From Hydrogenophaga sp. IBVHS2 (GTDB taxonomy: Bacteria; Pseudomonadota; Gammaproteobacteria; Burkholderiales; Burkholderiaceae_C), in the NCBI RefSeq assembly GCF_002127215.1, contig NZ_NFUT01000001.1:62001-126000 (forward strand): 64,000 nucleotides of DNA. The letters run 5' to 3'. How positions within the stretch are numbered: the stretch's first letter is position 1; each line of letters begins with the position of its first letter. Positions 41,888 to 49,860 of the stretch are shown here, piece by piece. The notes under the pieces are model-generated. The model saw only the letters and a list, made by a program, of their open reading frames with translations. It made no database searches and was not told the origin of the DNA. Both the position numbers and the translations under genes were made by a program.

Positions 41888-43264
41888 TCAGGCCGGGCGC
41901 TGGCCTGCTGTCGATCCGTCGGGCACCGGTGCGACCGGATCGCGCAGCGACCGCATCATCAGCGCCGACATGCTGCTGTACAGCGGCTTGCTGATCATGC
42001 GCGACACCAGGCTGGCGACCAGCGCGCAGGCCATCAGGCTGAGCACCATGCTGTGGCCGTCGGTCATCTCCATCACGATGATCATGGCGGTGATGGGGGT
42101 CTGGGTCACGGCCGCCAGAAAACCGCACATGCCCAGGGCGATCAGCGCGGCCCCATGGGGCGATTCGAGCAGCCAGGCCACGTCGGCGCCCACGCTGGCA
42201 CCCAGCGACAGGCTCGGGCCGAAGATGCCGCCCGGCACGCCCGACCAGGCCGACAGCCACGAAGCCACGAACTTCAGCCCGGTGAACACGAATGGCTCCC
42301 GCTCGGTGGTGTCCATGGCGGACCCATCCAGCAGCATGCGGGTGTGTTCGTGACCGACGCCCACCGTGTCGCCACCGGCGATCAGGGCGATGACCGCCAC
42401 CCCGAAACCGCACAGGGCGGCAAACACCACCGGCCGCTTGCGGCGGTAGGCACAGAACCGGTCGGGCAGGCCGGTGAAGGAGGCGAGCAGCAGCCGCGCC
42501 ATCAGGCCGCCCAGCAGGCCGCAAGCCACGGCCACCAGCGCACCGGGCAGCAGCAAGGCCCACCAGGACACATCGTCGGCGCGGATGCGCCCGAAGTACG
42601 ACAGGTTGCCGAACGCCGACACCGCCACCAGACCGGCGATCACGATGGCCGCCAGCATCAGGCCGCTGCTGCGTTCGGTGATGCGGCGCGACAGCTCCTC
42701 GATGGCGAACACGATGCCGCCCAGCGGCGTGTTGAAGGCCGCCGCGATCCCGGCCGCGCCGCCTGCCACCAGCAGTTCGCGGTCACTGATCCCGGACGCC
42801 GGGGACAGCCAGCGCCGCGCATGCAGCATCACACCGGCGGCCACCTGCACCGACGGGCCCTGCCGACCGATCGACAAGCCGGCCAGCAGTCCGCCGCTGA
42901 CCCCGAGGATCTTGGCCACGCTCAGCCGCAGCGAGACGAAACGGGACCGGGCGGCCAGCGGCGTGCCGGTATCGAGCGCGGTCAGCACCTGCGGCACGCC
43001 CGAGCCGGCGGCGCCCGGCGCCCAGCGCCGCAGCGACCACACCACCAGGGCCGTGAGGGCCGGCGTCCAGATCAGCGGAGACCACCAGACCGCCCCGGCC
43101 ATGCGCTGGTGCAGCTCGACCGCCTTGTCGGCCAGCAGGGTGAACAGCACCACCGCCAGACCCGCCAGCACGGCATAGCCCAGCACCACCACCCGGTCCA
43201 GCCACTGCCGGCCGTCGCCCATCTCTCGGCGCAGGTTCTGCAGGAAATCGGGCTGGCCTTTCAT
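41888..43264 (-). CDS. ClC-family chloride transport protein with Gln at the gating position
   Basis: 458 residues, with the anion-pathway signatures of the ClC family: GSGVPQV (87-93), GRQGPSVQ (133-140), the inner-glutamate region FAIEEL (E189, E190), GGIFGPSLSLGA and KPLYSS (selectivity tyrosine). In ClcA antiporters the second motif is GREGP and its Glu is the external gate and proton acceptor; here codon CAG encodes Gln135. This predicts an uncoupled chloride conductance or changed proton coupling. No C-terminal CBS domains. It lies between the MFS gene and ssb on the opposite strand to both. Confidence 0.88.
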   Translation of the reverse strand: MKGQPDFLQNLRREMGDGRQWLDRVVVLGYAVLAGLAVVLFTLLADKAVELHQRMAGAVWWSPLIWTPALTALVVWSLRRWAPGAAGSGVPQVLTALDTGTPLAARSRFVSLRLSVAKILGVSGGLLAGLSIGRQGPSVQVAAGVMLHARRWLSPASGISDRELLVAGGAAGIAAAFNTPLGGIVFAIEELSRRITERSSGLMLAAIVIAGLVAVSAFGNLSYFGRIRADDVSWWALLLPGALVAVACGLLGGLMARLLLASFTGLPDRFCAYRRKRPVVFAALCGFGVAVIALIAGGDTVGVGHEHTRMLLDGSAMDTTEREPFVFTGLKFVASWLSAWSGVPGGIFGPSLSLGASVGADVAWLLESPHGAALIALGMCGFLAAVTQTPITAMIIVMEMTDGHSMVLSLMACALVASLVSRMISKPLYSSMSALMMRSLRDPVAPVPDGSTAGQRPA

Positions 43265-43366
43265 GGGGGACGAGTGTAGGGCCCGGCCTCGGTCGGGCGG
43301 GTCATATGCGGCACAATGCCGGATCGTTTCCGCGCGCCGCGCCGGCCCGCTCCACAGGACATCACC

Positions 43367-43867
43367 ATGGCATCCGTCAACAAAGTCATCCTCGTCGGCA
43401 ACTGCGGCCGCGATCCCGAAATCCGCTACCTGCCCTCCGGCCAGGCCGTGGCCAACGTGAGCATCGCCACCTCCAGCCGCCGCAAGGACCGCAACAGCGG
43501 CGAAATGGTCGAGGACACCCAGTGGCACCGCGTCACCTTCTACGACCGGCTGGCCGAGATCGCCGGTGAATACATCAAGAAGGGACGCCCCATCTACGTC
43601 GAGGGGCGCCTGAAGTACGGCAAGTACACCGACCAGAGCGGTGTCGAGAAGAACACGGTGGACATCATTGCCACCGAGCTGCAACTGCTGGGTGGCCGCG
43701 AAGGCATGGGTGGCAGCGACGAGGGTGGCAGCGGCGGCGGCGGGGGCTACAGCCGCCCCCCGGCAGCCGCCCCCCGGGCCGCATCCCGCCCGGCGCCGGC
43801 TCCCGCCCCGGCACCTGCGCGCCAGTCCAGCGGCTTCGACGACATGGACGACGACATCCCCTTTTGA
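43367..43867 (+). CDS. ssb: Single-stranded DNA-binding protein
   Basis: 166 residues. The N-terminal OB fold (1-110) contains [42 protein letters not shown] and [11 protein letters not shown] Gly/Pro/Ala-rich flexible linker (about 115-155) ends in the acidic interaction tip DDMDDDIPF that recruits repair and replication partners. ATG at 43367 with ACAGGA upstream. A GGCACAAT element (43312-43319) is a possible -10. A strong intrinsic terminator follows 18 bp after the stop. Confidence 0.96.
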   Translation: MASVNKVILVGNCGRDPEIRYLPSGQAVANVSIATSSRRKDRNSGEMVEDTQWHRVTFYDRLAEIAGEYIKKGRPIYVEGRLKYGKYTDQSGVEKNTVDIIATELQLLGGREGMGGSDEGGSGGGGGYSRPPAAAPRAASRPAPAPAPAPARQSSGFDDMDDDIPF

Positions 43868-43884
43868 TGCTTCGCTCTTGTGAT

Positions 43885-43914
43885 TAAAAAACTGCCGGTC
43901 CGGCAGTTTTTTTT
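43885..43914 (+). terminator. Rho-independent terminator of ssb
   Basis: AAAAAA, then the stem ACTGCCG-GTC-CGGCAGT, then eight T. A perfect GC-rich hairpin with a long T-run, 17 bp after the ssb stop. The preceding A-run would allow bidirectional function, but the next genes run the same way. Confidence 0.92.
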
Positions 43915-43931
43915 CGTCCCGAGTTTTGCTT

Positions 43932-43943
43932 TTGTAGTATTTT
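43932..43943 (+). promoter_or_regulatory. AT-rich promoter region of the NarL-type regulator
   Basis: TTGTAGTATTTT contains TAGTAT (43935-43940), a -10 candidate. A similar sequence, GTTGTATTTT (44711-44720), follows the regulator's stop and precedes the next gene. The stretch is unusually AT-rich for this window. Possibly paired binding sites or promoters. Confidence 0.3.
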
Positions 43944-43983
43944 CGATCGCCCCACCATCAGGCATCCACCCCACCGCCGCACG

Positions 43984-44703
43984 ATGCTCGACCCATCCTC
44001 CCCGCTCCCCCGAACGGTCAAGGTCCTGGTGGCGGAAGACCATGCGCTTGTGCGCCAGGGCATCGCGCTGCTGCTGGACGCCGCCGGCGGCTTCGAACTG
44101 GTGGGGGAGACCGCACGGGGTCTGGAAGTCCCCGCGCTGGTGGAGGCCACCGGACCGGATCTGCTCCTGCTGGATCTGGCCTTGAGCGACTGCTCCGGCA
44201 TCGAAGTCGCCCACAAGGTCCGGCGCCTCAGACCGGCCATGCGCATCCTGGTGGTGACCGGCAACGTGTACCGAGGTTCGGTGGTCCAGTCGCTGCAGGC
44301 CGGTGCCGACGGCTTCATGCTCAAGCACGACCAGGGTGCCGAACTGCTCGCCGCGATACGCACCGTCATGTCCGGCCAGCGTTATGTGAGTCCGCACCTT
44401 TCGTCATCGACCGCCCCGCACGATGCGCGCCGGCCGGCACACGCCACCGACCTCGATCCGTCGCTGACCCAGCGCGAGCAGCAGATCGTGCGGATGATCG
44501 CCGCAGGCCTGAGCAACCAGGACATCGCCGACCGGCTGTTCATCAGCGTGCTCACCGCGCGCAAGCACCGCCAGAACGTCATGCTCAAGCTGGGACTGCA
44601 CAACGGGGCGGAGATTGCCGCGTTCGCCCTGCAGGCGGGGCTCGCCGGTGCCCCGGTGCTGCCGGCACCGCCCGACGGAACCGGTAAGCACCCGAAAAAA
44701 TAG
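43984..44703 (+). CDS. NarL/FixJ-type response regulator
   Basis: 239 residues. The receiver domain (about 12-130) has AEDH, phospho-acceptor D64 in LLLLDLALSDCSG and K in FMLKHD. The LuxR-type HTH (about 160-222) contains LTQREQQIVRMIAAGLSNQDIADRLFISVLTARKHRQNV. The short C-terminal tail is Pro-rich and ends in KK. No kinase is adjacent, so it is an orphan regulator. It stands in an AT-richer stretch flanked by the ssb terminator and the unknown 136-residue gene, which is a possible target. Confidence 0.87.
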   Translation: MLDPSSPLPRTVKVLVAEDHALVRQGIALLLDAAGGFELVGETARGLEVPALVEATGPDLLLLDLALSDCSGIEVAHKVRRLRPAMRILVVTGNVYRGSVVQSLQAGADGFMLKHDQGAELLAAIRTVMSGQRYVSPHLSSSTAPHDARRPAHATDLDPSLTQREQQIVRMIAAGLSNQDIADRLFISVLTARKHRQNVMLKLGLHNGAEIAAFALQAGLAGAPVLPAPPDGTGKHPKK

Positions 44704-44782
44704 TACTTGTGTTGTATTTTTTTGACCGCTGACACCTCGGAATACTGCCGCTGGAGCATCCCGTTCCGACCCAGAGGTCAAC

Positions 44783-45193
44783 ATGAAACTGCTTTCACGA
44801 CGCCTGCCGCTCACCCCCGAGTCCACGCACGACAGCAGCCTGGCCCGGTCGGTGCCGGACGAAATCGAATCCGGCCTCGATCCGTTTCCACTCGCCGACG
44901 AATACGCCTTGACCATCCATCTCTGCCTGTCGCAGCAGGGGGTGGACGGCAACCAGATGCGGGTGAGCGTGCGCACGGTGGGCAACACCCAGGGCGGGCT
45001 CGACATCTACGCGGGCTTCATCAAGGTGCTGCGCTGGACGCCGCCGGTGTGTGCCCTCATGAACCAGATGCCCTGGGTGGAGCGCCGCATCGAGCGGCGG
45101 CTGCGACAGACCGGTCTGCTGCAATACAGCCAGTTCGGCGGGCTGTGGTTCCGCTCGCCGGGTGCACTGGCCGACGAATTGCCGCGCCCCTGA
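44783..45193 (+). CDS. Hypothetical protein, 136 residues
   Basis: Not recognised. Soluble, no signal peptide. The region about 40-75 is strand-like (YALTIHLCLSQQ, MRVSVRTVGNTQGGLDIYAG) and the C-terminal part is helical (PWVERRIERRLRQTGLLQYS). AGAGG lies upstream of the ATG. 79 bp downstream of the NarL-type regulator on the same strand and separated from proQ by 54 bp. The codon use is consistent with a real gene. Confidence 0.6.
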   Translation: MKLLSRRLPLTPESTHDSSLARSVPDEIESGLDPFPLADEYALTIHLCLSQQGVDGNQMRVSVRTVGNTQGGLDIYAGFIKVLRWTPPVCALMNQMPWVERRIERRLRQTGLLQYSQFGGLWFRSPGALADELPRP

Positions 45194-45247
45194 TGGCACC
45201 GCGCGGGCTGGCATGATGCGGGATTGACGTCTTCCCGCCACGACCCC

Positions 45248-45892
45248 ATGCCCCCCTCTTCGACACCGCAGCGCTCGCGCACCGCCGGCCCCCGTTCCTC
45301 CGCACCCGCCAGGACCCACCCCGCCCTGGAAGCCCTGGCCCAGCACTACCCGGCCTTGTTCGGCGAGACACCCAAGCCCCTGAAACGGGGCGTGTACGAG
45401 GACCTGCTGGAGCGGCATGGCGAGGCGCTCACGGCCGATGGCATCAAGGCCGCCCTGGCCCTGCACACCCGATCGACCCGTTATCTGAATGCGGTGGCAG
45501 GGGGCCAGCCCCGCCATGACCTGAACGGGACCGTGGTCGAACCGGTCGCGCCCGATCAGCGCCACCATGCCATCCTCGAGGTGTTCCGGCGCCGCCAGGC
45601 CCGGTCGCCGCAGGACCTGCGGCCGCAGCTGCGGCAGCGGATCGTGCAGTCTTTCGAGGCGTCCGGGCTGGGGCAGGAGGCCTATGCCACCCTGGTGCAC
45701 GGCCGCGACGAGGCCATGAACCAGCTCACCCGGGAAGCGCTGGAGCAGGCGGTGCAGGTGCAGGCCCGGGAGTCGGCGCTGTTGCGTGCATTCGAGACCG
45801 GCGGACAGGAGCTCGATGCCTTCGCGGCCGGATACGGCCTGGCGCCGGCCGATGCCCGGCGCATGCTGGACCGCGCCCGCGCCCGTCGCTGA
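45248..45892 (+). CDS. proQ: ProQ/FinO-family RNA chaperone
   Basis: 214 residues. An N-terminal basic, Ser/Pro-rich tail precedes the ProQ/FinO domain (about 25-115), with HPALEALAQHYPALFGETPKPLKRGVYEDLL (in part: YPALFGETPKPLKRG) and LALHTRSTRYLNAVAGGQPRHDL. The helical C-terminal extension (about 120-214) differs from E. coli ProQ. Binds structured sRNAs and mRNA 3' ends. ATG at 45248 chosen over TTG at 45224. It runs convergently into the FIST gene, 3 bp apart. Confidence 0.85.
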   Translation: MPPSSTPQRSRTAGPRSSAPARTHPALEALAQHYPALFGETPKPLKRGVYEDLLERHGEALTADGIKAALALHTRSTRYLNAVAGGQPRHDLNGTVVEPVAPDQRHHAILEVFRRRQARSPQDLRPQLRQRIVQSFEASGLGQEAYATLVHGRDEAMNQLTREALEQAVQVQARESALLRAFETGGQELDAFAAGYGLAPADARRMLDRARARR

Positions 45893-45895
45893 CGC

Positions 45896-47197
45896 TCAGG
45901 GCGCCGGCGTGGTGAAGACGGTGAGCACGCCGGTGTAGCCATAGAGCCGGTGGTAGGCGATTTCGCCACCGGCAAAGAACCCGACCAGCGGCACGTCGCC
46001 CAGGGCCCGTCGCACCACCTGCAACTCGGCACTGGGGGCCCCGAAATGCGGGCCGCCGCGTCCGGCACAGCTCACATACACCGCGCCGGCAATGCGCCGG
46101 GCCGGGTGCGGTGCCGACTCCGCGTCGGACACCGCCAGCGCATGGGCCAGGGCATGGTCCTGGATCTCCGGCTCCAGCTCCTCGCGCAGTTCGGCACAGA
46201 TGCGGGTGAGGTCGGCGCGGGCCGCCTCGGTGTGTCGCTCGCAGAATGCCAGCCGCGAGCCGACCGGGGCCATGTCGCCGATGGCCACGCCCCGGCGCTG
46301 CGGGTCCACACCGATCAGATGGCGCACCATCACGTCCGGTCCGAACTGCCCCCGCCGGGCCAGCGTTGCGCCAGGCCCGGTCCCCGAAGGATGCGCGTGG
46401 CGTAGACCCGCCAGCGTGGCGCGCAACCGCGGCATGGCCTGCGCCGGCTGATCCAGCGAGATGCCGCGCTCCTGCAGCAGGACATCGAGCGCGGGCTGGC
46501 CGTCCAGCGCCAGCACCAGATGGCCTTCTGCCGCCGTGATGGTCCGCTCCGCGCCGACCGGCTGGGCACCCTGGGTCACCCGGGACAGGAGGCCGACGTC
46601 GCCTGCAAAGGCCACACCGCTCAGGCCGCCGTGGAACACCCCGGCGCTGGCACCCTGTCCGCGCAGGTTGCCGTGGCTGCTCAGCGCGAACTGCACGGTG
46701 GCGCTGCGGCTGCTGGCCAGCCCGCCGAACAGGTAGCCGCTGGCGGTGCGGTCGGCCATCTCGGCGATCAGGTCGGTGAGCTCCGGCGTCTGGCCATCGG
46801 CATGCACCAGCGCGGTGTGGGCCATGAACCCGTCACCGTCGCTGCTGCGACCCGACGCTGCCAGGGGCGCCACGCCGCTGAACACGCGGTAGCGGGCAGG
46901 ATCGAGGTCGCACAGCATGACGGCCATGGCGGGCTCGTCGAAGTACTCGACATTGTTCGAGGCAATGCCCACCCCGACCGTGCCCACCCAGTCGGTGACC
47001 TCGGGCAGCTCGGCACACAGATGCTCCAGGATGGCCTGGGCCTCGTCGGCATAACGGTCGGTGATGTAGAGCAGCCCCAGCGAGGGGCTGGCGGCGTGGT
47101 CGGGCAGGGCCATGCGGGCCCGCAGCTGGGCCAGCACCAGGGCAGCGGCCATGCGCCACTGGGGGTGGGTGGCGTGGGCGTAAGGGAACAGTTTCAT
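45896..47197 (-). CDS. FIST domain sensory protein
   Basis: 433 residues. An N-terminal FIST domain (about 30-235), with SLGLLYITDRYADEA, YLFGGLASSRS and GGLSGVAFAGDVG, is followed by FIST_C (about 245-430), with GFFAGGEIAYHRLYGYTGVLTVF at the end. FIST domains are proposed small-ligand sensors near chemotaxis or signalling genes. No output domain is present, so it would act through a partner. Downstream of phaM on the same strand, 40 bp gap, with an ACAACGTTGT palindrome at 47225-47234. Confidence 0.85.
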   Translation of the reverse strand: MKLFPYAHATHPQWRMAAALVLAQLRARMALPDHAASPSLGLLYITDRYADEAQAILEHLCAELPEVTDWVGTVGVGIASNNVEYFDEPAMAVMLCDLDPARYRVFSGVAPLAASGRSSDGDGFMAHTALVHADGQTPELTDLIAEMADRTASGYLFGGLASSRSATVQFALSSHGNLRGQGASAGVFHGGLSGVAFAGDVGLLSRVTQGAQPVGAERTITAAEGHLVLALDGQPALDVLLQERGISLDQPAQAMPRLRATLAGLRHAHPSGTGPGATLARRGQFGPDVMVRHLIGVDPQRRGVAIGDMAPVGSRLAFCERHTEAARADLTRICAELREELEPEIQDHALAHALAVSDAESAPHPARRIAGAVYVSCAGRGGPHFGAPSAELQVVRRALGDVPLVGFFAGGEIAYHRLYGYTGVLTVFTTPAP

Positions 47198-47237
47198 CCG
47201 GATCCAGGGGGGCCCGATGGGGGCACAACGTTGTCGG

Positions 47238-48005
47238 TCAACGGCGTCGGGTGGCAGCGGCACGGCCCGCCGCCTTGCGGGCTGGGGCTTTCGGCACGGA
47301 CGCAGAGGGGGTCGGCGTGACCGCGCGCAGCGCCGCCCGGCCTGCCGCCTTGCCCGCGCCCACGGCGGTCTTGACCGCGGAGTCGGTCAGGCCGGCGGCC
47401 ACATCGCGGGTGGTCTGCAGCGCACCCTGACGGGCCGCATCCTTCACCGCGTTGGTGGCGATCTGCTGGAACTGCTGGCTCAACGCACCCCACCACTGCA
47501 TGGGATCGACCACGCCGCCGGCCGGTGCGGCGGCCTTGCGGGCGGCGGTCTTGCGGGCCGGCGCCTTGGGCGTCGGCGGGGCCGTGCGGGCCTGAATGCC
47601 CTCGTACACCTTCTTCGGCGCCGCCTTCGCAGGCTCGGCCGGCGGCACGAACGAGGCCAGCGAATCGGCCGCCTTGAGCTTGAAGGCGTTGGCCACGTCG
47701 CCCATGCTGAAGTTCATGGTCTTGAGCGTGGACAAGGTCATCTTCTGCACTTCGAGTGCCTGGATGGTGGCGCCCAGCGCCTTGGCGTTCTGGTCCAGCC
47801 AGAAGTGCACCGCCTTGAGTTCCTCGATGCGCTTGTCCAGCTCCTCGACATTGAAGGTCGGCGCCACCCAGTGGCTGAGGTTGGGCAGCTGGGGCATGTT
47901 CTGGCCCAGTCCCTGGGCGATGCCGCCGGCGGCCTGACCGGCCAGACTCTGGAGGAAATCGAAGCCCGGCACGAACTTGCCGAATCCACCTGGGTTGTCG
48001 CTCAT
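47238..48005 (-). CDS. phaM: PhaM-type polyhydroxyalkanoate granule protein
   Basis: 255 residues. The N-terminal half (1-120) resembles the phasin-like PhaM of Ralstonia/Cupriavidus (GFDFLQSLAGQAAGG, DKRIEELKAVHFWLDQNAKALGATIQALEVQKMTL). The C-terminal half is Ala/Lys/Pro-rich with PAKAAPKK, KAPARKTAARKAAAPAG and KAPARKAAGRAAATRRR, the histone-like tail by which PhaM binds DNA. In Cupriavidus, PhaM activates the PHB synthase and attaches granules to the nucleoid. AGGAG precedes the ATG. Organised with the enoyl-CoA hydratase-like gene upstream (33-bp gap). Confidence 0.85.
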   Translation of the reverse strand: MSDNPGGFGKFVPGFDFLQSLAGQAAGGIAQGLGQNMPQLPNLSHWVAPTFNVEELDKRIEELKAVHFWLDQNAKALGATIQALEVQKMTLSTLKTMNFSMGDVANAFKLKAADSLASFVPPAEPAKAAPKKVYEGIQARTAPPTPKAPARKTAARKAAAPAGGVVDPMQWWGALSQQFQQIATNAVKDAARQGALQTTRDVAAGLTDSAVKTAVGAGKAAGRAALRAVTPTPSASVPKAPARKAAGRAAATRRR

Positions 48006-48038
48006 GCCGGTCTCCTGCCCTGAAGGGCTGCTTGCGGG

Positions 48039-48878
48039 TCAGTTGTCGGCGCCGTAGCGCGGCGGCCGCTTCTCGCGCAAGGATGCCACACCTTCCCGCA
48101 CGTCGGGACCGGCAAAGCCCATGAATTCCAGGGCCAGGGAGGTGTCGAAGCTCGGCCCGGCCTGGCGCAGCCAGTTGTTGAGCGAATACTTGGTCCAGCG
48201 GATGGCGCTGGTGCTGCCGCTGGCCAGCCGGTCCGCCACCTCGTAGGCCTTGGGCAGCAGCTGGTCGTCATCCACCGCCAGCGACACCAGGCCGATGCGT
48301 TCGGCCTCCTCGCCGCTCACCGGCTCGCACAGCATGAGGTAGTACTTGGCCTTGGCCATGCCGCACAGCAGCGGCCAGACGATGGCCGCGTGGTCGCCCG
48401 CGGCCACGCCCAGCCGGGTGTGGCCATCGACGATCTTTGCGCTGCGGGCCGCGATCGAGATGTCGGCCAGCAGGCCGGCCACCAGACCGGCGCCCACGGC
48501 CGGGCCGTGCATGGCGCTCACGATGGGCTTGTCGCAGTTGATCACGTTGTAGACCAGGTCGCGGGCTTCCTTCCACACCCGGGAGCGCACCTCGAAGTCG
48601 CTGGCCATGTCCTGTACCAGGGCCAGATCGCCACCGCCCGAGAACCCCAGGCCGTCGCCGCGCAGCACCGCGGCGCGCACCGAGTCGTCCCGGCCGACGT
48701 CGCGCCAGATCTCGCTGAGTTCCCAGTGGCCTTCATGCCCGGCGGTGGGCAGCTTGCCGTTGCCCCCTGGGCCGTCGGCCCGCATGCGGATGTCCAGCAC
48801 GCTGGGCACGCCGTTGACCGGCGGGCCGCGGCGGGTGATGTGCAGGGTCTGGTAACGGCTGTAGTCGATGGCTTGCAT
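48039..48878 (-). CDS. Enoyl-CoA hydratase/isomerase-family protein lacking the canonical acidic pair
   Basis: 279 residues with the crotonase fold: [22 protein letters not shown] (oxyanion loop), [53 protein letters not shown] (in part: [11 protein letters not shown]). Typical hydratases have Glu residues in the GxG helices; here these sites appear to be Gly/Ala/Asp (VAAGDHAA), so it may be an isomerase or a different crotonase activity. GGAGA precedes the ATG. A CACAAT element (48924 to 48919) and the FNR-like site lie upstream. Possibly supplies or degrades hydroxyacyl-CoA near phaM. Confidence 0.8.
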   Translation of the reverse strand: MQAIDYSRYQTLHITRRGPPVNGVPSVLDIRMRADGPGGNGKLPTAGHEGHWELSEIWRDVGRDDSVRAAVLRGDGLGFSGGGDLALVQDMASDFEVRSRVWKEARDLVYNVINCDKPIVSAMHGPAVGAGLVAGLLADISIAARSAKIVDGHTRLGVAAGDHAAIVWPLLCGMAKAKYYLMLCEPVSGEEAERIGLVSLAVDDDQLLPKAYEVADRLASGSTSAIRWTKYSLNNWLRQAGPSFDTSLALEFMGFAGPDVREGVASLREKRPPRYGADN

Positions 48879-48925
48879 GGGTTGTCTCCGGGGGCAGGTG
48901 TCGGCAGGAATGCGGGGGATTGTGC

Positions 48926-48939
48926 TTGACCTGCATCAA
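48926..48939. promoter_or_regulatory. FNR/ANR-type binding site
   Basis: TTGAC-CTGC-ATCAA matches the FNR/ANR consensus TTGAT-N4-ATCAA at nine of ten positions. A TACATC hexamer (48960-48965) is a -10 candidate, placing the start near 48972 and the site centre at about -40, the class II activator position. The same site lies directly upstream of the minus-strand CACAAT of the enoyl-CoA hydratase-like gene, where it would overlap the -35 region and could repress. Confidence 0.65.
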
Positions 48940-48985
48940 GCCCTGCCCGCCTCCGACGCTACATCATGCGGTCTCAGGAGGACCC

Positions 48986-49351
48986 ATGAACACACCGATT
49001 TCCGACACCTTTGCCCGCCAGCTCAAGGACCAGCGCGGCGCCCTGCTCGCCCGCGTTCGGGCCCGGCGAGGCGGCGCCATCGGGCGCGCCGATGCAGCCG
49101 CTCAAGCCCGCGAACAGGCCAGCGACGACGGGGCCAAGGCCAGCGAGGAGCGGGATCTGCTGATCGGGCTGGAGGAACGCGAGTCGGCCGAACTGGTGGC
49201 CATCGACGCCGCCCTGCAGCGCATCGCGGATGGCAGCTACGGCCTGTGCCTGCAATGCGGGGCATCGATACCGGCAGCCCGACTGCATGCCCGGCCCACG
49301 GCGGATCACTGCGTGGGCTGCCAGGAAGCGGCGGAAAGGCACAGTCGCTGA
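48986..49351 (+). CDS. DksA/TraR-family zinc-finger protein
   Basis: 121 residues. A helical N-terminal coiled coil (about 8-75) is followed by the C-terminal zinc finger C-x2-C (YGLCLQCGASIP) and C-x2-C (DHCVGCQ), typical of DksA/TraR proteins that bind RNA polymerase through its secondary channel. Shorter than DksA (151 aa). AGGAGG lies 5 bp upstream of the ATG. Preceded by an FNR-like site at about -40, so expression under low oxygen is likely. A full-length dksA probably lies elsewhere. Confidence 0.85.
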   Translation: MNTPISDTFARQLKDQRGALLARVRARRGGAIGRADAAAQAREQASDDGAKASEERDLLIGLEERESAELVAIDAALQRIADGSYGLCLQCGASIPAARLHARPTADHCVGCQEAAERHSR

Positions 49352-49371
49352 GTCGGCCGGATGCGGCCCGC

Positions 49372-49383
49372 TATGCTGCCAGG
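49372..49383 (+). promoter_or_regulatory. -10-like element of the VOC gene, probably leaderless
   Basis: TATGCT (49372-49377) is followed by six nucleotides (GCCAGG) and the ATG of the VOC gene. The spacing places transcription start at the start codon. AGG in the spacer could instead be a poor ribosome site. Confidence 0.35.
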
Positions 49384-49854
49384 ATGAGCACGACCGAAGC
49401 CCGCACGACCGAAGCCCTCACCACCGACGCCCCGCTGCAGACCCGCAGCCTGTTCCACTTTGCCTTCAACGTCACCGACCTGAACGAAGCCCGGCGGTTC
49501 TACGGCGGCGTGCTGGGCTGCCGCGAGGGCCGCAGCACCGACACCTGGGTCGACTTCGATTTCTTCAGCCACCAGATCTCGCTGCACCTGGGCCAGCCTC
49601 TGGTCACCAGCCGCACCGGCCGCGTGGGTGACCATCTGGTGCCCATGCCGCATTTCGGCCTGGTGATGCTGCTGCCGCAGTGGCGCAATCTGGCCGACCG
49701 GCTGACCGCGGCCGGCATCGACTTCGTGATGCCGCCGCAGGTGCGGTTCGCCGGTCAGCCCGGCGAGCAATGGACGATGTTCTTCTGCGACCCGTTCGGC
49801 AACCCGATCGAGGTCAAGGGCTTCGCCTCGCTCGATCAGGTGTACGCCGTCTGA
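49384..49854 (+). CDS. VOC (glyoxalase/dioxygenase) superfamily protein
   Basis: 156 residues with the paired beta-alpha-beta-beta-beta modules: LFHFAFNVTDLNEARRFYGGVLGC at the start (metal His in FHFAF), PMPHFGLVM in the middle and FFCDPFGNPIEVKGF at the end (metal Glu in NPIEVKG). Likely a metal-dependent lyase, dioxygenase or isomerase; substrate unknown. Convergent with the FAH-family hydrolase, 6 bp apart, which suggests a shared aromatic- or ring-cleavage context without proving it. The first 20 residues are Thr/Glu-rich and not conserved. Confidence 0.82.
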   Translation: MSTTEARTTEALTTDAPLQTRSLFHFAFNVTDLNEARRFYGGVLGCREGRSTDTWVDFDFFSHQISLHLGQPLVTSRTGRVGDHLVPMPHFGLVMLLPQWRNLADRLTAAGIDFVMPPQVRFAGQPGEQWTMFFCDPFGNPIEVKGFASLDQVYAV

Positions 49855-49860
49855 GCCCGC

